From the NCBI GenBank assembly GCA_004764695.1, contig SMSO01000032.1:3888983-3952982 (forward strand): a stretch of 64,000 bases of DNA. The letters run 5' to 3'. Below, one piece after another: positions 1 to 11,735 of this stretch. How positions within the stretch are numbered: the stretch's first letter is position 1; the number at the start of each line of letters is the position of its first letter. A model generated the notes under the pieces. The model saw nothing but the letters and a program-made list of their open reading frames with translations, searched no databases and had not been told where the DNA came from. Source of the DNA: Schizochytrium sp. TIO01 (lineage: Eukaryota > Sar > Bigyra > Thraustochytrida > Thraustochytriidae). Both the position numbers and the translations under genes were made by a program.

Positions 1-740
1 TCGTTCACAATGTTTTCATCAGGTGTTGTTGGTTCCTCGCTTTCCATCGAAAATTGAGATTCGATGGTTAATGGAGTTGTCGACTCTGTTAGCTCTGTTG
101 GCTCTATATTGTTTCCATTGCTGTATCCAGGAGTACTATCCATGCTTCTAATTGTAAGGTTTGAAGAGTCTCTCTGCGTTTGCACCAACATGGGTGGTGG
201 TGTAGGTGGTGGGGTAGCGGTCAATACATTTTGGGTGTTGGGCTGATAAGAGGCTTGCATGTGGTGATTAATACCGCTACTTTGTTTTTGTACCCTTGGT
301 GGAAAACCCACCGCGCCAAAACCATGATGGTGGTTATTTGACGAAGAGCTTGCGCTCGTGTGTGATGTGTTGGATGATTTGCGAGCAGTTGATGAGCGTT
401 TTCCAGACCTTGTCCCTAAAGATGCCAAGTTATCTGATGATGAAGAGAACCCGTGCCCCATGGGTAATTCTAAATTTGGCCTGCGTTGTCCAGGACAACA
501 GCAGGTCTTTCAGAGTTTTGCAACAGCCTGGCTCGCTGATAAGCACTCCTGTCTCCAGTACAACCAATCCGAAATGAATACACTGATGCCTCTGCTCCTA
601 CGAAGCGCCAACTACACTTCTATGTAGAGAGGCAATTAAGCAGTCAGACAAAACTGAGGTCTTGCAAGTAGGCGCTCTGGGACCTTTTGATGCTTTCGTT
701 TTACTTAGCTGTGACAATTCCTGTTCCTCGTTTGCTGGTC
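1..740 (-). CDS. partial gene running off the left edge, Ser/Asn/Pro-rich protein with broken frame
   Basis: Read on the minus strand, the first ~475 bases are one open frame that leaves the window and encodes a low-complexity Ser/Asn/His/Pro-rich stretch (for example SSSNNHHHGFG and TPPPTPPPM). Just upstream, a second frame (about 475-605) reads EASVYSFRIGCTGDRSAYQ and a third (about 605-735) reads EEQELSQLSKTKASKGPRAP. Each ends in a stop exactly where the next one looks coding. The two steps are in the same direction, as if one base were missing at each. A 37-base GT-AG intron at about 622-658 would repair the first step in phase, but it is shorter than the confirmed introns here (60-556 bases). 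I recognise no domain; the composition resembles a disordered regulatory protein. Alternatives are a pseudogene or indels in the assembly. Confidence 0.4.
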
Positions 741-1469
741 GTCAGTATTCTTTGCACCTGGAAAAGTACGCACAAAGAGAAAGCACAAGAAAAATAAAAC
801 AAAAAACCAACGCGAAAAGAAACAAAACCAGATGTGCAGCTTGTCAAGAAGGGCGAAGATTAAGAAGAGTTTCGCCTCTTTCGTGAAAGCCACTGCGAGT
901 ATTAGATTAAAATTTTCTCTCCGTATTCCGCACCTTTAAAATAGGAAGTCACAACGACCCCTCGGTCAGCGTAACCAGACCACGTCTTTTTTGGCGTTGC
1001 TAAAAACCACTGCCGTAGACTCCAAGACTTGTCTTCCTAGTGATCAGTGCGCGTGGAGGAGCACAAGACGGCAGAGATGCCGCCAGTCGGAGCTTTTCGC
1101 GGGACCCGGCGTCTGTCTGCCTGTTTGCGTCCAAGTCGATCTCCCCGCAAGGACCTCTGCCACTCGCCCAAGCGTGTCACCTCAACGCCAGGGTGAACAC
1201 CGCAGGGTCGCGAAGCTCGCAGGACCCGAGCGAGCGTGCGTCTCCGTCGCCTGGCAGGCGCAGGCGGAGTTTAATTGAATTGGGAAGCCTCGGAAAATCT
1301 TCTGCTCTCTTTCGCTCTTTCTTTCCTCTTTTTCTTTTTCTTTTTCTGTTCGGCCTCTTTCAAATCGTCAGAAAGCACTAAGTAACTGCTACCCGCTCCC
1401 TAGTACTCGTACCAGCAAGAATATTAACAATGTATCACCAAATTAGCCTTTATATGTATTATGTATATA

Positions 1470-1474
1470 GCATG

Positions 1475-1508
<34 letters not shown>

Positions 1509-1612
1509 TGTATGTATGTATGTATGTATGTATGTATGTATGTATGTATGTATGTATGTATGTATGTATGTATGTATGTATGTATGTATGTATGTATGTA
1601 TGTATGTACTAC
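1470..1612. repeat. (TATG)n tetranucleotide microsatellite
   Basis: About 32 nearly perfect copies of TATG, preceded by a short TATA-rich lead-in and closed by an inverted TAC/GTA end. The open frames on both strands here (MYVC or YIHT repeats) are artefacts of the array. Confidence 0.97.
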
Positions 1613-1766
1613 ATACAATATAAAGAAGTAATCAATAAGGAGAGAAGCCGAGTGAGTGTAAGTTTCATTCTGCAGTGCGATTGGGCAAACAAAATGGGAG
1701 AGCTAGCAGCGTCATGCTTGATTGAGCTGCGCTTGAATCAATCAGGGCTTTGGAAGATTTGTGAAC

Positions 1767-1831
1767 TAGCTAGCTAGCTAGCTAGCTAGCTAGTGAGTGA
1801 GTGAGTGAGTGAGTAAGTAAGTAAGTAAGTA
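1767..1831. repeat. compound tetranucleotide array (GCTA)n-(GTGA)n-(GTAA)n
   Basis: Three tetranucleotide runs abut: seven or so GCTA, then about five GTGA, then about four GTAA. Each differs from its neighbour by one or two bases, suggesting stepwise mutation followed by expansion. Confidence 0.9.
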
Positions 1832-3604
1832 CCCAGGCACTTCGGTTTTTATTCTCTTGAGCAAGCGAGCCATCTTGGCCGGCTGTTACTTATTTAATAA
1901 CCTCTTTAGTTTTATAAATTGCTTGTTTTTTATAGTTTTAGAACAGCAGAGTAGGTGGGCAGGTACTCACTATTGCTTGCTCCGCATAAAGACGAGCTTA
2001 CACCCGCATCGTGGCAGTGGCACTTTTGCATCTCTTCCTAAGACCAAGTTGGCGAGCTGCGTTGTGAGATTGTAAGTGAAGGCGAATAGTTTTCATGAGT
2101 TCATCGCTCCAAGATTGTTTCAAGATTATTAGCCTGTGGCTGACTATAAGGTTAAAATAAAGGCTGATGATGTTGTCTACTGCCAACTAACCCAACCTTA
2201 GTTTGAGCTACTCGGTATTGTATTTTGTCTCCCTTGGTCGATGTCGTCTTTGGCCTGGCTGGCAGAGACCTGAAAGATTGTTTGTAACTATCAGGAACTT
2301 GAAGACTTCTGTTATTTGATCATTCTGATTGATGTTCAGATGCTCGAAAACGTTTATTTCTGTGTTTTCAGACTATGGCCTGTTCTGAGCTCCAGCGAGG
2401 AGCTTGACTGCTCGTTATTCCTTGCAAAATGTGCTCATGCTTCGTCCACAAACGTGCCGTATCAGCGTGGTGCCCTGCTACTAAGCATCTCTCCCCGTCC
2501 ATAGTTCGTGTGCCTTGGACATGTCTGCTTCTGTTTTCTTATAAAATGTGTATTTTCTTGTGCCGGTTATTCTGTCTTCATACGTACGTACTATCGTGGC
2601 AGTATTCATGCTTAATTTGTGCATTTGTCGCGCTTGAGACATCTCGCTCGCTCTGCAGCTTCTCTCTTGTTGAGCAGTTTTCATTTGTCCGGCCCCAGCG
2701 GCATCGCCCGAGGCATAACTGTAGCGTATTGCAGCGTTGCCACGCGAGCGCGGGGGGATCTAGAGCTTGCGTATAGCGATTGGGAGGCCGGCTTCAGGTG
2801 GGGCAACAACGACTCTCGAAGTTGGAAAACGCAAGCCTTCATTTCTGTGGAAACGATAACGTAATATCGCAGAAACAAGTGAAGAAACCAAGTCGGGTCA
2901 AAAGCAGGCACGAGTGGGCAATGCGATCAAACATTTGGCAATCGTTCGTTGGAAATATTTATTTATGGACAAAAGCTCAGAAGAAGCGTACGCCAGAAAT
3001 GGCACATCGTCATCTCAAGTTAGTTAGTTAATCAAAGACGAAAGGACACCTCCAACTTCTTCTTCTCCTTCTTCTTCTTCTTTCGCCAGTAGTACCTTCT
3101 ACGAATGAGATGTACCAGTAGTGTGTAGGTGGGTAATACTACTATTTTACGATATTGTAACCTAGCTACAGGTCTCTCTACCTGATCAAACTCCGACTGG
3201 TACCTGGGTACTGCTGCGAGCTGACGCTGGTGATGTTGCTTGCACGTGCGCACTTGACGATAAACATATCGACGCACGTATAGCACAATCAGCAGTCGGG
3301 TAAGGAGGAAGATTGAAGTCGACCCATCGAGGAAGGTCTGCGTAGGAAACGCATACTGGAACATATTAGAGAGGTGCTAACTAGCAGGTCATAGGAGTTC
3401 TTGGTAGTGGGCAGTAGCTTGCTATGTTACACTAAAACGAAAATCATCGTGCTTTAGTAATGGTCCTGATTTCGATCTCAAATCCTGGGACCTATCTGCT
3501 GCAGCATGTTCCTACACTTTTTTCTGCTGAGAGAAAGAATTGATCGGGCAGTGTTAAGGGTTCATAGCTCAGCTGTTTCACTATTTAGGCCCTTACTTTA
3601 GTTT

Positions 3605-3634
3605 GTCATGTCATGTCATGTCATGTCATGTCAT
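3605..3634. repeat. (TCATG)n pentanucleotide microsatellite at a gene end
   Basis: Six copies of TCATG overlap the last codons and the stop of the minus-strand gene at 3621-4607. A change in copy number changes its C-terminus because the unit is not a multiple of three. Confidence 0.9.
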
Positions 3635-4607
3635 CATCATCCTCATTCTCATCATCTATTTCGTTTTCGAGGCGAAAGTTATCTTCACCATCATCTTCGT
3701 CATCATTGTCGTCGTCATCGTCTTGACCAAACTCATCATGAGCGCTACCACGGAGAGGTGCCAAAGAGACCGAAATAGAGTACGCAGATCGTTTGTGGCC
3801 AAACACAGAGAGAAAAATTACAGAAGGCACTGCAGCAGGTTGATCACTACGCGCGAGTAAAGCTTCCTGGACGATGTCTGCCTCTGTAGACACACTGATA
3901 CGCTCTTGAATATGGTTTGCAGAGATAATATCAGAATTCGCCACATGTGGCCACGGTTGACTAAATGATACATACAAGTCCGGATTGCCCCATTCGTGAG
4001 TGACCTCCACTGCTAGATGAAAACTGCGTTTGGTTTTGACACATATTTGATAAAAGTCATAATCATCTTCTTCCACTAAACCCGTCATAGTCGCATGGTT
4101 TGTAAGAACCTTTGGCATGCGTCTTGCACCACGTACATTGTCCATTTGCCCGCTATCTAGCGCCCCTCCGTGCGCGCTATCAAACGGCAGAATTAGTTCA
4201 TCGCACGTCAAAGACGAGTTACTATTTCTGTTAAAGGCGCGAGAATTCAGATGTGACTTCACGTTATCGCCTTTTCTAAATTCTACTCTATTGCTGGCGC
4301 TAGTGCTGGTGTCGCCTTCACCGCTAGCCTTGAGCAGGCCCCCGCTCCCCCCGGCTCCTCCTTCCTTCGGCACGCCTCCGTTTGCTCCTTTCGATTCCTG
4401 ACGGCTAGGGCTGCTCATCGAGGCGTTACGGACCTCTTCATGTGCTGCTGCAGCTGCTGTCTGGAACGCAGTTCCGAGGACTGCCATAGCCGTGAGCGCC
4501 ACAAGCGATAAAAGTACCATTGCCGTCGCCTTGCGCCGCCCGGACCACCCGCCCCCTTGAGGCGGGATGCGGCCCTCCTCAAGGAGCGGCGTCGCGTCCG
4601 CCATCAT
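3621..4607 (-). CDS. single-pass membrane protein, possible PPC-like beta-sandwich, acidic tail
   Basis: A 328-residue product starting MMADATPLLEEG; ATG at 4607 is chosen because the frame only opens two codons earlier without ATG. A short basic N-terminus (SGRRK) precedes one hydrophobic segment at about residues 28-50, giving a type II or signal-anchor topology. A Ser/Gly/Ala-rich stalk follows. The C-terminal half has YDFYQICVKTKRSFHLAVEV, then NPDLYVSFSQPWP and YSISVSLAP, a strand pattern like bacterial pre-peptidase C-terminal (PPC) domains; this similarity is tentative. The last 45 residues are almost all Asp/Glu, ending DDDMT inside the TCATG microsatellite. I do not recognise an orthologue. 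Function unknown; probably a secretory-pathway or surface protein. Confidence 0.75.
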   Translation of the reverse strand: MMADATPLLEEGRIPPQGGGWSGRRKATAMVLLSLVALTAMAVLGTAFQTAAAAAHEEVRNASMSSPSRQESKGANGGVPKEGGAGGSGGLLKASGEGDTSTSASNRVEFRKGDNVKSHLNSRAFNRNSNSSLTCDELILPFDSAHGGALDSGQMDNVRGARRMPKVLTNHATMTGLVEEDDYDFYQICVKTKRSFHLAVEVTHEWGNPDLYVSFSQPWPHVANSDIISANHIQERISVSTEADIVQEALLARSDQPAAVPSVIFLSVFGHKRSAYSISVSLAPLRGSAHDEFGQDDDDDNDDEDDGEDNFRLENEIDDENEDDDDMT

Positions 4608-7600
4608 GAGCAACGCGCACGACGACCAAAAAGTGAATTGGAATTGGAATTGGAATTGAAATCGAAAGCATTTGTTGATGATCTCTGTTCTCTTCCTTTT
4701 CTCTCTTTCTTTCCCATGATACCTTCTTTTCTCCCTCCACCCTCGAGTTGCTTTATTGGAAAACCAATAGGTAACTATGTGTGATTAGTTTCAATCTTTT
4801 TACTCTGCTAAAATAAGAAGAGAAGTAAGGCATACAAACAAACGTCTTTCGTCCCTCTCTTTTTCTTTCTTGAACTCTCAGATGACTCACCCTGATGAGC
4901 TTCTCCAGGCTCTCCTGAGGCTCCTGCTCTGTGGTGTGATCTGCGGCCTGAGCACCTAGGCAGGCAGGCAGTCGATGGCGTTCGACGAAAGTTAAGCTTT
5001 CTTGCGGTCAAGGTTTTGGTTTGTTTTATATTGTGAACAACTTGAATGTCAAAGTTTAAGCATCAGTTCTCCAAAATCTAGTGCTTTAATTTTCATGTTT
5101 ATTAATTTTTATTTTTTAAAAATTCTATTCGATTTTATTCGATTTTATTGATCGTGCTTTTTCCAATAACATGATCCTTCAAAGAAAACAAACAAAAAAC
5201 TTAGAACTCCTTCGCTTCGCCTTTGGTTCTTCGGTGTCATGGTCTGCAGCCCGGCGCTTGGCGGGTTCCAGGAGAGAGGACGACCGCCAGGGCTCGACGT
5301 GGGCACGGCAGAGCCGCGCCGGATCGCTGTCCATACGCTTTTCCCTGAGGCCGACTCGCCAATGGCCTTCGATTTCCCGCGGCGGCTGTGCAGCACGTGA
5401 ACTTAAGAATGCTGACCCTGAACCTCATTTGTTTAATGTGCGAGAATACTAAAATAATGATAACCAGAGTCCTAATAATTGTAGGTGACTGGCTATCTAC
5501 CAAGGTACTAGCAGTACGCTAGCTGGAGGGAGTAAATAACATCGTGAGGTTACTTGGTCAAATTGAGATCGCAGCACGTGACAGGAATCCACAGCTTGAG
5601 GCCGATTCAAAGAGATTTGGCATGTCTTGCTACAACGCATTGAAGGGGATTATTTGGTTCAAAGCGCCGTGATCGTGCAAGCTGGAGATGCAGAGCGCTT
5701 GTGGCTTCGTCAAAAGAGGCGTGTTTTTGTGGGCCAACTTGAAGTTGAACTGTCAACAGCTAAAACGTTTTTGTGTTTTTATTTTTTATTTTATTTTTTA
5801 ATATGTATGCATGTATGTATGTATGTATTTTATAAAAATGATTAACTAGGTTATCTCTCTTATTGTTACTGTTATTCTTACCAACTGAATTTTAGTTTTT
5901 ACTTGCAAAAATGGAGAAAGCACACTTAAAGAAAGACACTGACATGTCCAAACTATCATACGTGAACTTCAAGTTCAATTTGGGGTGGGGAACTCAATCT
6001 GTGATGGCCCCCAATCGATAGTAGATATCTTTGGAGATAACCAGGTAGCTCATAAATATAAACGTGCAGTAGGGAAGAAGAGGAGATCGAAGGGCTGCCC
6101 GATTCTGATGGACGATCTTTCGAGTGAACTACTTTCTTTCTCTCTGTTTGTTAGAAAGAAAGTGCCTAGTAACTACTACTAGTAGTACTGTTTGCTATCT
6201 GGCACTCATAACTCACCATCGCCAATGATTCCGGCACAGTCGAGAGCTGACTGTATCCTCATGGGAACCTTCAGCTCGCTTGCAGGGTTGCAAATACCAA
6301 TTTCCCTGGAGCTTTGAGGATGTGGAAGTCTCGCTCTTGGCCGATGGCATCTCACGACTCACGAGAATTGGCCAGGAAGTCGAGTATTCTTGCGGAATCT
6401 GATTTTACCGTGGCGGTTAGCTGGTTGTCCCTTGGAGACAGACGATGATTTCTATATTGCTCATTCATTACCTGAATAAGTATGCGTAGTAGTATGTATG
6501 TACCATGTGCAACTGAAAAGGTCTGGAGTCATGGCGTTCAAAGAGAAGAACTATAACTACCTATAGGAATCGCTGGGGAGAAGGACTAGAGTAGGATTAG
6601 ATGGGAGGTTCTGATCTAGTTTACAGTCTTGCAATCTCCAACTTTAAGTAAACCGCTTTGTCGAATCAAGAAATGGCAGAATTGTTTTTTTGGTAATGTT
6701 TGATCGATCGATCGCGTATATGCGTACATGATGGAAAACTTTGCTTCTAGAGGCCGGCGAGGCCGGACATTAACTTAAATTGAACTGGTCGCCTGGGCCA
6801 TCTTTGCGATAGCACCATCAAACGAGTTCATGGGGAAGCTACTTGTAGTCTTGGAAACTTTCATACAAAAAAAGATCGTTGCCAAGTAGATGATTCGAAA
6901 TGATCTCACAAGCATTTCCACATTGCCATCACACATGAGCATTTTTGGCATAAATACATCAAAGGAATCTGAACTTTGGGAAGCCAGTCTCTGCGAGTAT
7001 CTAACCTCAAGTTCTTCATTGTAAAATATAGCGAACGTTACGACTAGAGCTTGCTCATTTGATGTAAACTACAGCTGTCTCATAAAACAAGGGATTATAT
7101 ATGACTCCATGCGGAAACACTTTTTGAGCAAAAGAAGGGGGGTTTTATACTATGCTCTTTAATCCTTTGAGCCTGCTCCATTTATTTTCACCCCCTCGAT
7201 CGACCACCTCTAAAAACAAATTCTAACTTTGTGCTATAGTTTGTCGTAAAAAGCATTCAGTACGCAGCGCATATTATAAAGAATTTTGAAATCTCGTTAG
7301 ACTCGTCAAAACCTTTGCACTATGTGCGGATTGTCATTGTGAGATGGCGCTTACTTAGCATTCCGTGTTGCAAATAGATTTTGCGTTATGATTGAATCTG
7401 GGGTTGGCGTTTTTAGTCTTTGTGAGCAACTTTATGACAGGCCTCAATCGCCATCCTCGTATCCTTTGTTCGAGCTCATACATGCAACAATCGATTGATT
7501 TAGGAATGGACCAGTTTCTTTCGCAAAAACAAATTAACTTGCCTGAGCGAGACGCTTATTCTTTCTGCACAATCAATAGTATTTTATTGTTTTTGTCAGA

Positions 7601-7860
7601 ACCAAAACTAGGTACACATTTCAAAATACTGCAGCCCGCTGCTTCACAAGGTAATGTGATTTGCCCTACGTGCTGAGATCTCCAATCGAAGGAACAAGTG
7701 AACAAGACATTGCTAGAGTTCTTGGTGTCCCTTTGTAAAACCCATTAGGAATAAGGTTTACATTAGAACAAGAATAAGCAGCCAGACTGACGTGGCTGCT
7801 GAAGTCAAGATCTAGAAGTGTGAATACACATCACCGACACCCAAGCTTGGTTTAACTTGG

Positions 7861-7900
7861 ATCGATGGTGAAGAAGGTTGGATAATCCAACCTCATCGAT
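7861..7900. repeat. perfect nested palindrome
   Basis: The sequence holds two nested inverted repeats: outer arms ATCGATG (7861-7867) and CATCGAT (7894-7900), inner arms AGGTTGGAT (7875-7883) and ATCCAACCT (7885-7893) around one central base. A further inverted pair GCAGCCA / TGGCTGC lies about 80 bases upstream. It could form a cruciform or RNA hairpin; its role is unknown. Confidence 0.7.
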
Positions 7901-9747
7901 TATCTCTAACCATATTCAAGAATGTCTTAATCTCCCTAATTACTACATGAATCCATCTGTCCTGGTATTCATTCCTCAGGACAGCAGATCGCTAACTCTT
8001 AAATCAACCTTCGTATAGCCTTCATCAAGCCTTCTACCTTCATCTTTACAGTCAACCTCACGCTAATCAGTATCACCTTTCAGCACTACGCATGTTCCGG
8101 TGATTTTCATTTGAAAAAACGGATTTCGGATATCTTTTCTCTCGGAAGCTACCAGCAATACTGATGTTAAAGTACACAAGCGCCAGCACTTGCATACCTC
8201 TCGTATAAATTACTTTGCGCGCTATTATGAGCCCACGGGGATGGTGTTTTGATAAATTAATGAACCTTGTGAGCAGGGACTTTGGGCGCCGCAATAATTA
8301 AAATTCTGAAACGCAAGCTTCATGTCTGATTTATATATTAAAAAAAACAAAAAAACTAGTCAACTGTATGTTTTCGAGGCGGGGCTTGTCTTTAGTTTTG
8401 CAGAGAATGCTAAAAAGTAATCAAATGTGTAATTGCACTTGGCTGGTACACTTGTATTAAGGAGGAAAAACTCCGAGTTTGCTAGTGTTCTTCATAACGT
8501 GCAACAAGGACTTACGCACATACAGGAATAAAAATTGCCCAATATAATTCTTCTTTCACTGAATATATATCTTTATTTGCTGATCTCTTTGTCGTGTCGC
8601 CGAATCAAAGACTATATAAAAGACAGTTGAAGCAAGAAACTTAAAAAAAGATATCATGTGAATATTTCACATCAACTGATCTTGGTTTTCGTTTACGCAA
8701 GTTCTTGCACAATTGGATTTATGCAAAAACTAAGGACAATCGGTCTTACACATACACTGTTTTTAAAGGACCAGACCACATTGACCTACGTGAGGCTCGA
8801 CTTTTGTAATTTTCTTGTTCATTCCTCTCACCACAACATCAGAGGAATCTTGCAATGAGCCATGTCTCACAAAATTTCGACTCATCCTTCCATGCGTAGA
8901 GAATTGATCCTCTTCGCTCTTCTCCAGAATGTGATCAACTCATTTTGTGACGGTTGGTAGCAGGATGCTGGTCATCCTTGCATAAACTTGAGTTAGGTTG
9001 GAGCGCCAGCCTATAGATTGTCGCATAGCACCGCTTTTATCTATTTGGGCGATTACAAACAAGGATAAAACAAATCTGTCTATGGCTGTTACGTTAAGCG
9101 AGAATATCTAGAACGATGCAAGGGTCCGCAGATAGATCGATTTAGATATTACAACTCAGCAGAAAGATTCTCTTTAGAATCGTACCAAATCGAAGTAACG
9201 AGTAATTGATTGCTGATGAGAGTAAAGAGTTATCGTCAGAGTTCTTCGGCACTTGTAAAGGCATCGTTCACATCAGGCATTAAAAAACAAACAAAAAACC
9301 TTAGCAAGACACATAGTTGCGCACATATAAACGTCAGGCCGCCTGGCGATATGTAATTTTGCGTTGAGGTTCACATGTACGGATCCTATTTATAACAAAA
9401 CCAACCCGAGGTTTTGTGAAATTGCATTTGAAGTCTCAGAAATCCTTTTAGCAAATTCTTCTTTCGCAAACCTTACACATCACGAAGAATATGAATATGG
9501 TATCGTATTATATTCAAATATCTATTCATAGACTTGATTAAATAAGCTAACATCTCTGCAAATTGCGCAAACCCAAAATTGAAAGAGGAATTTGGGTAGT
9601 CCTACGTTAGCAAAACAATCTTGGAACTATTATGGTAGCTTATTTCGTATGTTCTCTTCGGCGCCTATGTGCGCCGGAGCGCAGCGAACCCTCTTCCTAA
9701 CTACCGCCTAAAGATCTCTACCATGACATTTTACTCCCTTCTTTCTC

Positions 9748-10704
9748 TTACATGTTCTCATCACAATGGGTCTTCCTACTGCAACTCATAGAGTCACTAT
9801 AGGTGAAAAGAACAAAGGTGTTGGGAGACCTAAAGAACAGCCTCTCAGTTAGTACCTTTAAGAGTAAACAAGCACGAATTGACAAGTAAAGATGTACGTA
9901 TATGTGTGTTACTCCATCGTGAGCTTTGAGAGCAAATTGATTTATTCCTAGATAGACCAAGACCAAAAGATCGTTGTTGAGCAAGTCTTTCAGTTTGCCC
10001 AGAAAACTGATATTCGCCAGCCAGGCCCATCGATAAAGAATGAGAGCAACCAAAGGTTTTAGTGATATCCATAGCTATGACTTACAAGTTAGTAAAACAC
10101 AGAAGACAATAGCTCAGCCACGTTGGTAAAATTCAATCTTGGTCAATTTCTACAACCAGCATGCTCGTTAGGTGTAATACAAAGAGAATAAATTCACGAC
10201 ATACCAAGTTTCAAGGAAGCTACAACAACTACTTGTCATACGTCAGGCAATAGGAAGTGCTTTCTCAGAGTTATTATAAAATAGAAACTACATTGCCAGT
10301 AACTAGCTTGATCGTAGAATTATACTTCTAGGCTACAAGTGATTAAAACAGGAGTAAACACTACTAGGATAGTTTGTACTACCTACATGCCTTGGTAGCG
10401 ATAGTTTATGTGTATGGTTTAATAATCAAACTTTTAAAATGATTCATCCTCGAGACCCCTGTTGTAATCATGAGCTTTGAAACGTAGGAACACGGAATGG
10501 TGAAGTGTATCTCAAAACAATCACCCTATCTCGAATTAATTTCCGTGCCGAACAGTTGTCAGCACTGTAAATGTAGAATTTCATCGTCCAGGCTAAAGCG
10601 CCAGACATTAAAGGAACGAAACTTGATCCTTCTTGTCTACATGACAACATAAACACATATAAGTTACCTAACGGTGAGATTGTATCTTCAGTGTTAAACC
10701 ACAA
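9748..10704 (-). mobile_element. possible very decayed Ty1/copia-type RNase H remnant
   Basis: Two minus-strand frames carry traces resembling the RNase H part of copia polyproteins: NLYVFML followed by SGALAWTMK and ADNCSARKLIRDRV near 10.5-10.65 kb, and NQFALKAHDGVTHI near 9.95 kb. Motif order fits loosely but spacing does not, and stops and frame changes interrupt everything. No LTRs were seen. This could be coincidence. Confidence 0.15.
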
Positions 10705-11735
10705 TGATAGCCACTGCTATTACAATAGTTAGTGAAAATAACTTTTTAATATCAACTCAGGTTGCTCCTAATTTAAAACCAAAACTCACCTTTACATCTT
10801 TGATATGGTACGTAATGAACTTTACACCACATCACACTACTGCCGTGACCTTCACGGGTTTGATCCCGAAGTGCATTTGCTCTTCACCTTGCTCTGCTGA
10901 CCTAACCTTAAAATAGCAACGATCATTCATTGTAATACCTTTTTGTCAGGTGAAAAAAACGTTAGGCAATCACCCAAAGAAGATTGAAAACAGGTTGTTT
11001 ATATCATGAGGCATCTCATATGCTTCTTTATAGATAAGCCTAGACTAAAGTATATAAAAATATTTTAATTTAAGCTAGTGTATCTACCTTAATTTTAAAA
11101 TATCACGACGATCCTAGTAAACCATAAGTAGTTGTACCCACTGGTATTATTTATTTATTTGTTTTAAAAAATATTAAAAATAGCAATCATCGAAATCGCA
11201 TATTACTGTGTAGCTGGTTTATCATTAGTACTCATGTCTCTTAACTGGCCGGAGTGGTATTGGCTACATAGTACAAACTGGTAGGAACATAATGTTTGAT
11301 TTGATTTTGTATTATTTAGTGATTATAAAAATGCTACGATGGTACAGTGAAATAACAGTTGAAAGGGAGATATAAGAGGAAACAAAGAGAAGAAGAGAGA
11401 AGAAAAGAGAAGAAAAGAGAAGAAAGCGACTGAGAGATAGCGAGACAGCAGCAGCAACAGCAAGGCAGACCACGCTCGCAGACGCCGCAGACGCAGCAAG
11501 AGGCAATCGCCACAGCCAAAGCTCTGTTCTTGCGCCGCAGGGACGAGGTCGAAGCCACCTCCACCCGCCGTATTCGCGCGGCAACTGAGTTGGAGGAATT
11601 CGATCGATCGATCGATCGACCGCTTGCTCACCCGCCCGCTCACCTCTTCGAGCCACTTTTCAAACGACTTCTCCTAGCGTGGAGGAGCTCGAAAAACTTT
11701 CGCTGGTATCCGTTGACCCGTTTGCAATACCCGTC

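Larger units (their letters stand above)
741..3600. other. gene-poor stretch: GC-rich block and microsatellites
   Basis: I see no supportable gene. A GC-rich block at about 1010-1270 lacks a start codon on the minus strand and may be the promoter or 5' leader of the left-edge gene. The stretch also holds the (TATG)n array and the GCTA/GTGA/GTAA compound array listed separately. Short open frames here look like chance. Confidence 0.5.
4608..11735. other. 7-kb AT-rich gene-poor region
   Basis: I find no complete gene. A GC-rich patch at 5220-5400 has open frames on both strands without recognisable content. Around 5590-5770 two overlapping plus frames look protein-like (for example AERLWLRQKRRVFVGQLEVE) but have no start or partner exon. 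6.2-11.2 kb is strongly AT-rich, with a long palindrome at 7861-7900 and weak retroelement-like traces on the minus strand at 9.75-10.7 kb. 11380-11450 is purine-rich (GAGAA/GAAAA) and, with the GC-rich 11450-11735, is probably the promoter and 5' leader of the G3BP-like gene. Confidence 0.5.

Noticed and set aside
5590-5990. Short protein-like plus-strand frames
   Set aside because: Two overlapping frames look equally plausible, neither has a start or matching splice partner.
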